64,000 nt of DNA from Adenophora triphylla var. japonica. Taxonomy: Eukaryota; Streptophyta; Magnoliopsida; Asterales; Campanulaceae. How positions within the stretch are numbered: the first letter of the stretch is position 1; each line of letters begins with the position of its first letter. The stretch spans positions 186,001-250,000 of the forward strand of contig JAFEMH010001490.1 of NCBI GenBank assembly GCA_022495995.1, read 5' to 3'. The position numbers and the translations under genes were made by a program. The notes beneath the pieces were generated by a model, which worked only from the letters and a program-made list of their open reading frames with translations, did no database searches and had not been told where the DNA came from. This document shows, piece after piece, positions 56,501 through 64,000 of this stretch.

Positions 56501-58135
56501 GGCCACTTGGGATTAGCAGTCATGGTAAGGAAGATATCCGGGTGGTGGTGGTATTGTGTGATTGCCATTGAATCTTGAAAAATTTCAAACATATATCTCG
56601 GACTACCCAAGAAAGAAGATGGCAAAATCATTGGTCGACCCACTTGGTTTGGATCTGTGCCTTCTCGTACAATCACTTCAGTAAGGTCCTTATAAAGTTC
56701 GCGAAGCTTACTCGATTCAATATCATGTAGGTCAACCGATTTTGCTCAATTGCAGCAAACGCGTCCACCACAAATTCCTGGTTTAACCTTCCACCCCTCA
56801 ATATCATTGAAAATTCACCCTTACGCTGAAAAAGATGGTAGCTATAGTAATCCATCTGGGTAATGCGAGATGTAAATGGACAATTGGCATCGACATTCCA
56901 TCTTTTCAAACCGGGTTCCCAGTAGGAGCTCGCGAATGGGAAGAACAACACATAATGCAAAGGTAAGTATGCGGGGTGACACTCATTAATTCGCATTAAT
57001 CCATTTTGCCCTCGTAAATGTAAGAGTATGTCCCTCATACCACTCGGATCATCATTCCCATCACCGGGTAAAATAAGCGCAATCCATCTGTAGGTAAGTT
57101 GTATCTACGACGATCTGTGCGGGGCGTAATGTAGTCGGCGGAATGTTTGCATCACCTACTCCAGGTTGACATAAAATTTCATGAGCTTGACGGTACTTTG
57201 CCGGGAATGGGTTGTGCTCCAGCAAAGTGTCCTGGATAATCTTCATCACGTCTTCTCTCAAATGTGGATTATTACGACACCGATATTGCAAAGCGGTATC
57301 CGGATCATAAATGTACAATTGCGCGTAAACTGGTTCTTTTTCTGGTGGATGCATGAGAGATCCAGTTCGATGACGCAATTCACCGTGTATGACAAAACTT
57401 GGAGGACCTCTCCCATTGACAACCCTTTCATCAAGTTGAGCACCCAGACTCGTAAAAGCATGAGATGCATTATACTGTCGAATGTATTTCTGAAATGACT
57501 TTGATTGAGCATCATTTCCGTCATACAAAGATTTAATTGCTGGAGGTGGTGTTTTGAGTTCAGGAAGTCTAACCTTTCCACTCAGATAACATGTCCCAAA
57601 AAGAGGACGTGTTTTAGATGATCTTGTGAGTTTTTCATCCATCCAATGTAGTGCCCCACAATGAGGACATTCAACATCCATTTCACCGAGAAAGTGACGA
57701 ACTGTATTTCCACGTATTGGGAGGTTGGTGACATCATTTGGATTAGTTGTTGTCCTACAAAAGAATTTAAAAATACTATTTAAATCAATTTCTAAAGTAT
57801 AATAGAGTATATATATCTCTAGTTATGTGAGCTAAGTTGAAAATTTACCCATTGGGTAGAACAACAACAGGAGAGGTAGGAATCGTTGAGAAAAAATCAT
57901 CTTCAAGGTTTCGACGGAGAGGAATGATATTTAAATCAATATCTTCATGAATAATGGCTGATGTTACCGCATCATTCTCAGTCAGGGGAGTTCTTTCGGC
58001 GACAGTAATGCACATCAAGTCGGGGGTTCGTGGGGGGAAAGTTTCGCCTGACGTAAATGATCTCAATCTTTTTGATCGTATAAGATGAGTCGACGGTGGC
58101 ACAGTTGGGTTCTTCGCCATCTTTTCCCTCAACAT
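53501..58135 (-). pseudogene. Helitron Rep/helicase (RepHel) transposase, frameshifted
   Basis: An N-terminal exon (58135-57848) and an intron ending TTTTGTAG at 57755 precede a zinc-finger region with CPHCGALHW (57681-57061). Next comes Helitron_like_N (57038-56673, with AYLPLHYVLFFPF). The Rep domain (about 56720-55340) has the HUH motif GLPHMHLLLF and the two-tyrosine motif KYINKYIYKGHD. The PIF1-like helicase follows: Walker A GGAGTGKT (about 54890), Walker B IIWDEVP (about 54665), [11 protein letters not shown] (54558), and the C-terminal [12 protein letters not shown] and YVALSR motifs (53908-53501). Frames change at roughly 57060, 56725, 55345, 55260, 54840, 54680, 54560 and 54100. Some changes could be sequence error, but together they mark a dead copy. 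Confidence 0.88.
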
Positions 58136-58253
58136 ACGTCGTTTGCGAGTTAAACTTGATTCGTTAACCTAAAAATCACATTATTTATTATATTTATCAT
58201 GTACAATTTATCTTCTACATTTTGTAGGCATTGTAGTGTTATTATATTATATG

Positions 58254-58557
58254 TTTATTTGGAGGAGGTACTTCGTTTAAGTGGAAAAAAAATTGTAGGC
58301 ACTATAGAAAGCTTCAAAAACATTAAGGCAAAGGAAAGACAAAATAATTATTGAAGTGGTAAGTAAGGAAGCATCTTTCTAAATTGCCTAACACTATTGG
58401 TTTAATTTATTTGGAGGAGGTACTTCGTTTAAGTGGAAAAAAATTGTAGGCACTATAGGAAGCTTCAAAAACATTAAGGCAAAGGAAAGACAAAATAATT
58501 ATTGAAGTGGTAAGTAAGGAAGCATCTCTCTAAATTGCCTAACACTATTGGTTTAAT
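58254..58557. repeat. 152-bp tandem duplication in the Helitron leader
   Basis: Two almost identical units start at 58254 and 58406 (TTTATTTGGAGGAGGTACTT). The very few differences are an A-run length and single bases, so the duplication is recent relative to the element. No coding content. Confidence 0.9.
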
Positions 58558-59405
58558 TATTGCATATCAGTTTTGGTTACACCGTAACTTGACATAATTT
58601 GACAGAATTATAATAATAATAAATAAAATTAAATTACATACATCAAATTATAAATAAACAATAATAAATATTTAAACTGAAATAAATATTTAAACTGAAA
58701 TTATAAATAAACAATACTAAATATTTAAACTGAAATGAATTAAATATCAGTGGGGGCAATGCAACTGTCGGTAAGTTGGTTAGTCGATTTTGATCCTAAT
58801 AATGAATTCTAAATATTAGTCAAAAAATCTATATATATTCGTTAATTAATGTAAATACAAAAAAAAAAGAAATAAAAACTTAATTTAACATCAAATATTT
58901 ACCCTTATCATTTCATCGTGTTCAAAAGGTTCTCGCATGACAATCGAGACATTCTTTCTTCGCAAAATGTCAATCTAAAAATCGCATTATTATTTATTAA
59001 TTTTTTTGATAAAAACAAATATTTACAATAAAATAGTAATAGTAAAATATTAACTTACTGTTTCACTTAGAGCCGAATCACCATATCCATAAATATTCAA
59101 TGTTCCTTGATCGTTCATTTTTTTCAAACGTATAAAATTAAACACAACTTGTAAATCTATAGTATAAAACACTATATAAATCAACATTCAAATTTAAATA
59201 AAAAATAAACAATATCTATTTTGAAAGTCTTCAATTATAAAATTAAACACAACATAAAATTAAACACAATATTTAAATAATAATAATTAAAAATCTATCT
59301 AATTTACATTCAAATAAAAAAAACTATCTAATCTAAAATTAATAAAAAATAAAAAAACCCATGGCTGGCCATTAAAAAATTAAAAAATTAATAAATAAAA
59401 AATTT

Positions 59406-59410
59406 CTCTC

Positions 59411-59479
<69 letters not shown>
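59406..59479. repeat. (TC)n microsatellite
   Basis: About 70 bp of TC dinucleotides in the Helitron leader, flanked by a second TTTCTCTCTCTGACTCTC copy about 100 bp on. Confidence 0.95.
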
Positions 59480-59486
<7 letters not shown>

Positions 59487-60525
59487 TCACACAAACACCT
59501 ACACAAAATTTCTCTCTCTGACTCTCTCCAACCACGCCCTTCATTTTCCTCCTCAATTCCACCCCTTTCTCTCCCTCACGCCCCAGCCCGTCATCACCTT
59601 CTTCTCTTCCTTACAGCACCGCCTCGCCACCACTTCCTTTGTAACTGCCCTACCACTTCTTCTCTTCCTTTTTTCACAGCCCTAAAACCCCCTCCCCCTC
59701 CATTTCCCATCCCCGAAAACTTCTCCCCACATCTTCCTCTAATCAATGGAGGAAGGCAACTACCCATAAAAAATTGCCTCTGGAGCAATCAATTTAGGAT
59801 TTTTGGGAAACGAAGCCCTGAGTCACGCAATTCGCTCTCAATCCGGCCGCAAACCGCTGAAATCCGTCCGCAATTCGCTTGAAATCCGTCCGCAATTCGC
59901 TCGAAATCCGGCCGCAAACCGCCTGGCTGCCTATGGGCGCGATCGTCTCTGCGCGGTGCCCCGGTGAAGACGATGGTGTTGAGCTGGATCAGTGCTTCCG
60001 TAAGTCTCTCTCTCTCTCTGTGTGTGTGTGTGCAATTGAGCAATTCAACTTCTTGAACCTGTGTAGTTTCTTATTTTTGTCCGTCTTTCAATGCTCTGCT
60101 TTGCATCACCATGTAATATTTTTGCTAAAATTTCTTTACATATTTTTATCAGATACGCACAATTATGTTAACAAAACTGCTACAATGCAAGACAGAGCCT
60201 TTCATTTTAGGAAACAGTCTAAGCGGCTTCACAGAGCTCTTTGGATGAAAATTAAGAGAAAAATAACAGTGGAGAAATTGAAGTTGAGAAATAAGTAAAT
60301 ACCTTTTTTGAAGTTTGAATGCTTTTTGTAGCTGCTTGATTGTTTATTGAATTTTTGGAATTTGGATTTTTGTAAATTTGAATCTGTAAAGTTTTGGACC
60401 GTAAAAAGTTTTGGAAAGTATAAAGAAGTGGGGTATATAAATGAGAAGAGGGTGTGGATCTTTTAAAAAAAATTTCAAATTTTAGGAGGGAAACAGAGGA
60501 CGGGAAAGGGACTGTAAAGCTTTTT
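59480..60525 (-). other. GC-rich 5' leader of the Helitron
   Basis: 59790-59935 contains several units of the type GAAATCCGNCCGCAATTCGC, spaced about 29 bp. A further (TC)(TG) tract lies at 60007-60032. Open frames here are short and unlike known proteins. It may contain the transposase promoter or captured host DNA, but I cannot tell which. Confidence 0.4.
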
Positions 60526-60531
60526 TTTAAA

Positions 60532-60750
60532 AAGGGCAAAATGGGAAAGGGACTAAATAGTGAGGGCAAAATGGTAAAGTCGGCAAGTGGTACTGTTCAT
60601 GCTACAGTGGAAGGACTGCTTCCATTTATACTATAGATTTTTTTAAGGGCAAAATGGGAAAGGGACTAAATAGTGAGGGCAAAATGGTAAAGTCGGCAAG
60701 TGGTACTGTTCATGCTACAGTGGAAGGACTGCTTCCATTTATACTATAGA
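60532..60750 (-). repeat. Duplicated Helitron 5' terminus (113-bp unit, two copies)
   Basis: The block from AAGGGCAAAATGGG to the terminal complement of TCTATAG is present twice, offset by exactly 113 bp (ends at 60637 and 60750) and apparently without differences. Both copies have a valid TC start next to A. A related block ends the mini-Helitron at 11427. Confidence 0.95.
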
Positions 60751-62040
60751 TACCCCGTATGAAAAATTTAGTCTTGGAAATGGGACGGGAAATATGTAAA
60801 AGTGAAAGAAAGGAGTCGCCACGCCGTTTTATGGAAAACATTGAAAAACCTTTTATGAAATCGGAGAGGGTTCGGGGGTCAGGTTACGTGTTGGGAAAAA
60901 GCGAGAGTTCACCCAACATGCCTTGCGAACGAGTCTTTCTACAATAAACATCCAAATCATTCAAATGTGTAAAATGTGTGAGACATAAATGTGTTTATGT
61001 GCTTCGCTTTTCATTACAAAAATGAGAGAAATACAATTTGTGAGCCACTTGGTGCGGGGGGCCACATCCCGATTACATTAATTGAAACAGATTACAACTG
61101 AAAGGAACTTGCTGCAGATGGGCTAGGTGTGTCGCACGACACAGGACCTAGAATGGCCGAGTGTGTCGCGTGACACACCATGCCAGTCTGCAGAGGTTTT
61201 ACAAAACTTGATTACAGAGGCAATTAATGGTAAATCGAGATTACCAGAGATAGAAAACAGGTCACGAAGACCTCAGAGAGAGATCAATACTCAGATAGGT
61301 GTGGATATGGAATGATCCACTCTCACCTTGAGGTTTAAGCAATCATCAATTATACAATTATCATAGATTAAGCATGGAGATAGATCACTTCGTATGTTCA
61401 GAGACCATAACATAGCACTTCTAATTAGAATGCATCATGATCAACACAATTAGCATGGAGATTGCATGGAGAAGGAAGATGAAGGATGAAGATAGAGAAG
61501 GGGGGAGAGAACGTTACCCTTGAAGTCCTCAAATTCTATACCAAGTTAGGTATAGAATTCTTCTAATATCAGCTTCGGAATCAGGATTAGAACTCAGATT
61601 AGATCCAATTTAGGAGCTCCAATATGTGTGTGTGAAGTGTGTGTTGAATTGTGTGTGTGTGAGAGAGAATTGGTGTGTGTTTGTGTGTGTTTACTATGTC
61701 TTTACTCCAATTTTGGCAGAGTGACAGTAAGGGGTCGAGAATGGATCTCAAAATGAGAGGGGAAGGCCTCAATTTATAGCTGCATGGAAAGTGGCTAAGT
61801 CCGTCGCACGACCTTGCGTTGTGATTTTCCACGGCTCGATGTGTCGCACTACGGGATGAGCCATAACCGTTTTCTGGCGCCTGGAACCTTCCTGAATAAT
61901 TCCTTAAAGGTCCAAACTGGATAATTCCCCATAGGTCCTTAGACCAGGATTAACGTCCTATGGGTACTTCCAGCCCCAAGAAACTTACGAAAAGCCCTCG
62001 AAAGTTCCGAATGAGATGAGAATGTACTAAAACGCCCCTA
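60751..62040 (-). mobile_element. LTR-like sequence, minus orientation
   Basis: 60805-60940 contains a GGAGTCGCCACGCC...GGGTTCGGGGGTCAGGTTACG block of a type seen in many plant gypsy (Tat-like) elements. A minus-strand TATA box (GCTATAAATT, 61771-61780) and palindrome array D support an LTR promoter read leftwards. No ends, primer site or coding sequence are identified. Confidence 0.4.
61131..61851. repeat. Paired-palindrome array D (GTCGCACGAC), two pairs
   Basis: GTGTCGCACGACAC-type units occur as pairs at 61131/61165 (second GTGTCGCGTGACAC) and 61803/61842 (second degenerate, GTCGCACTAC). Steps are 34 and 39 bp. The right pair lies 25-80 bp upstream of the minus-strand TATA box at 61771-61780. 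Confidence 0.7.
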
Positions 62041-62320
62041 GTGCACTTTTATTATATTAAAAGGCACTTATAAAAGGTCGCGAGTTAGATTGGGGTACTC
62101 AAAGAAGCCCCTTGACAACGTCACTTATGGAAGAAGTGGGGTTGTCGATAAGAAGGATCCCAAGCTTGACGAGCGAATGATGGGAAAGTTAGACCAGAAT
62201 GGTCGAATGGCTGGACCTCTCGAGAAAGGATTCCTACGTATTCCTAAAAGGGAATCAAGCCAAATCATAGTTCAAGGAGGCGGGGACAGAACAAATCCAA
62301 AGGAACTGTGGGACTTTTTT

Positions 62321-62440
62321 AAGGCGTCTATACCTGAGTGAGACTATTTAAAGGCATCTAAACCTGAGTGAGACTATTTGAAGGCATCTAAACCTGAGTG
62401 AGACTGTTTGAAGGCGTCTATACCTGAGAGAGATTTTTTT
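62321..62440. repeat. 30-bp tandem repeat, four units
   Basis: Units starting AAGGCGTCTATACCTGAG or AAGGCATCTAAACCTGAG begin at 62321, 62351, 62381 and 62411. They are followed by a looser repeat of GGACGAACCCAAAGGAAT (62457-62515). Confidence 0.95.
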
Positions 62441-62734
62441 TTTAAGGATGATACAGGACGAACCTAAAGGAATGGCAGGACGAACCCAAAGGAATTACGG
62501 GACGATCCCAAAGGATGCTCAAGACTAACTCAAAAGTAGCGCGAATGAACTCAAAGGAAATGAAATGACTTTTTCGAGAAAGTAAACATAAGACATGATG
62601 ATTTGCAATTGAATGAGATATGCTTTCATACCTGTGTTGTGCTTGCCTGCGAGGGTCGCGCACGAGGGGATCGCTTAAGGTGATTGGCTGACTTTGGGAG
62701 CATTTGCCGGATAGAACACGAGGGGATCGCTCAA

Positions 62735-62880
62735 GACGGACTTTGCTGACGATTCGCCGTGCAAGACGGACTTTGCTGACGATTCGCCGCGCAAGATGGA
62801 CTTTGCTGATGATTTGCCGCGCAAGACGGGCTTTGCTGATGTGCAAGACGGGCTTTGCTGATGATTTGCCATGCAAGACG
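62735..62880. repeat. 30-bp tandem repeat, about five units
   Basis: Units of the form GACGGACTTTGCTGACGATT followed by TGCCGCGCAA start at 62735, 62765, 62795, 62825 (shortened to 22 bp) and 62847, with a partial unit at 62877. Short open frames over this stretch are repeat artefacts. Confidence 0.95.
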
Positions 62881-63184
62881 GTGTAAGTGCTCCAATTTGA
62901 GCTTGTTAGTATTTTCGAAAGTTATAACATTTCTAACAATTCCTAACATTCCTAACATTTCTAACAAAGTGAGGGCAAAATGGGCATTGCTATTTAAATA
63001 TAAACCTTCAAAGGAATCTCAAAAAGCAAAAGAATTAAGAAAATCCCGAAACAGCAAGTTGAAAAACAGTTTCTGTTGGAATTTTTGAATTATATTCCTT
63101 GTGTCCAAAGCCTGGAGCTGCATTTAATGAACAGTGCACGCCACCAATCCTATCCGCGCGGACATGTCTGCATTTTCAGAGGGC

Positions 63185-63192
63185 TATAAATT
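63185..63192 (+). promoter_or_regulatory. TATA box, right-end LTR-like sequence
   Basis: TATAAATT lies between GAGGGCT (63179-63185) and AGCCCTC (63194-63200), 450 bp downstream of a 30-bp tandem array. It resembles the minus-strand box at 61771-61780 in its GCTATAAATTGAG context. Confidence 0.45.
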
Positions 63193-64000
63193 GAGCCCTC
63201 CAGTCACAAAAAAAAGAGAGAGGACAACAACACAACTCAGCATTTGGCGAAAATACTTGAGAAAACAGTGAGAATTCTCTAAGAATTGTCACCTTTTTCT
63301 CTTGAATCTTCCCAACTTTCACTCACTCAAATCAAACCCACTCACTCTCAAGTTCAAACACAAACACAAAAACACAAGGAAGATAGGTATAACCTCCCTC
63401 TCCTTACCCTAAATTCTCTTATCCATGCATGCATTTTCAAACTACAAAATGTAGTTTGTTCATCTTCTTACCCTAGATCCAAGAGGATCACCATGGAAGT
63501 TCATCTCCATGGATGATCCTCTACAAGGATCAACATTTTCTTCAATGTGTTCTTACTTACTTGCAAATGCATTTTCAAAACCCTAAAAACCATTTTCAAG
63601 CACCAAATCTTGATTTCAAAGGATAAAATTCCCCTTCCCAAGCAAATGAAGTGCTTAGTCCTAATGTACCCCAAGGATGGTTTGGTATAGTTGATTCACC
63701 ACTAAAATGTCAAGTGATCACTAACCAAAACCTAGGGAAATGGGGACAAGCATGGATGCAAAAACCCCCTTTAAAATCATTTTTCCTTTCTTGAGAAGTT
63801 GCTGTCCAGTAGCAATTTTCCAAGACCTCAGTCCATTGTATTAATTTTTGGACACAGATAAACTTGAAATTTGGTGTTGACTACAAAACACTTTTTGTAA
63901 CCAACATCCAGAGCTTTCCATACATATTTTTACTTTATTTTTTGCGTTAGTAAAACTCCCTTTTTAAAATTTTCTTTTAGAGTCCAGTTCATCAGCTTCT

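Larger units (their letters stand above)
53028..60750 (-). mobile_element. Helitron with Rep/helicase gene, 7.7 kb
   Basis: On the minus strand the 5' end reads TCTATAGTATAAATGG (60750) and the 3' end has the hairpin CCCGTGTCC-TC-GGACACGGG followed by GCACATGTACTAG (53028). It lies between A and T with no duplication. These are textbook Helitron ends. Rep and helicase domains lie inside in the right order. The 5' leader (58.2-60.7 kb) holds a 152-bp tandem duplication, a long (TC)n tract and GC-rich repeats. The coding region is frameshifted, so it is no longer autonomous as written. Confidence 0.93.
62041..64000 (+). mobile_element. LTR-like sequence with tandem repeats and a plus-strand TATA box
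   Basis: It has two separate 30-bp tandem arrays (62321 and 62735), then TATAAATT at 63185-63192 set inside a 7-bp inverted repeat (GAGGGCT / AGCCCTC). After it comes a CT-rich leader. No genes are recognised to the window edge. It resembles a plant gypsy LTR but has no visible ends. Confidence 0.35.

Noticed and set aside
59594..60298. Open frames in the GC-rich Helitron leader as captured genes
   Set aside because: They follow short GC repeats and TC/TG tracts, and no protein family is recognisable on either strand.
62442..62967. Ser/Ala/Arg-repeat open frames on both strands
   Set aside because: They are translations of the 30-bp tandem repeat at 62735-62880, present in several frames at once.

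Overview
This window reads as nuclear DNA of a flowering plant, most likely a eudicot. The evidence is spliced genes with GT-AG introns for a plastid ribosomal protein, a DMR6-type dioxygenase and a plant MTP zinc transporter, set in AT-rich DNA packed with LTR retrotransposons, Helitrons, hAT-like elements and CTCCCTCCGTCCC-ended MITEs. I cannot name the species. No RNA genes were recognised.

Layout. 1-1435 is part of a Ty3/gypsy-type LTR in reverse orientation. 1641-4570 is LTR-like DNA split by a 1.1 kb non-autonomous hAT element (8-bp target duplication). 4572-10195 is a Ty1/copia element on the minus strand whose polyprotein is closed by only two visible in-frame stops. 11089-14317 holds two Stowaway-like MITEs, a 183-bp mini-Helitron, a 1.9 kb Helitron-like element and a long AT repeat. 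14642-36256 is a second, decayed copia element (target duplication GCCAT). Nested in its integrase is a 14.5 kb tandem LTR-internal-LTR-internal-LTR array of a gag-only gypsy element (17432-31901, target duplication CCTAC).

The gene-bearing part is 37-52 kb. It has a DMR6-like 2-oxoglutarate dioxygenase (plus strand, three exons), an MTP1-type vacuolar zinc transporter (minus, intronless coding region, probable 5'UTR intron), a copia fragment split by a small hAT-like MITE, an intronless N-terminally shortened ALY/THO4 RNA-export factor, and plastid ribosomal protein L11 (minus, four exons, with a 3 kb repeat-bearing third intron). Three MITE-like elements lie back to back at 51.9-52.7 kb. 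53028-60750 is a complete-ended but frameshifted Rep/helicase Helitron on the minus strand. 60751-64000 is LTR-like DNA with tandem repeats and two oppositely facing TATA boxes.

The most unusual signal is a recurring architecture: unrelated LTR-class repeats each carry small arrays of PAIRED GC-rich palindromes in otherwise AT-rich DNA. Palindrome sequence differs per family (GGGCGGTCGCCC, CTCGGCCGAG, GCACGACTCGTGC, GTCGCACGAC), but pairing and spacing (about 22 bp in two families, 19 bp in a third) recur, often just upstream of a TATA-like box. Also notable: the gypsy gag-only element keeps ordered relics of a dead pol; its copies differ mainly at CTG/CAG trinucleotides, which looks like sequencing error at methylated sites; and the Helitron has a duplicated 5' terminus.
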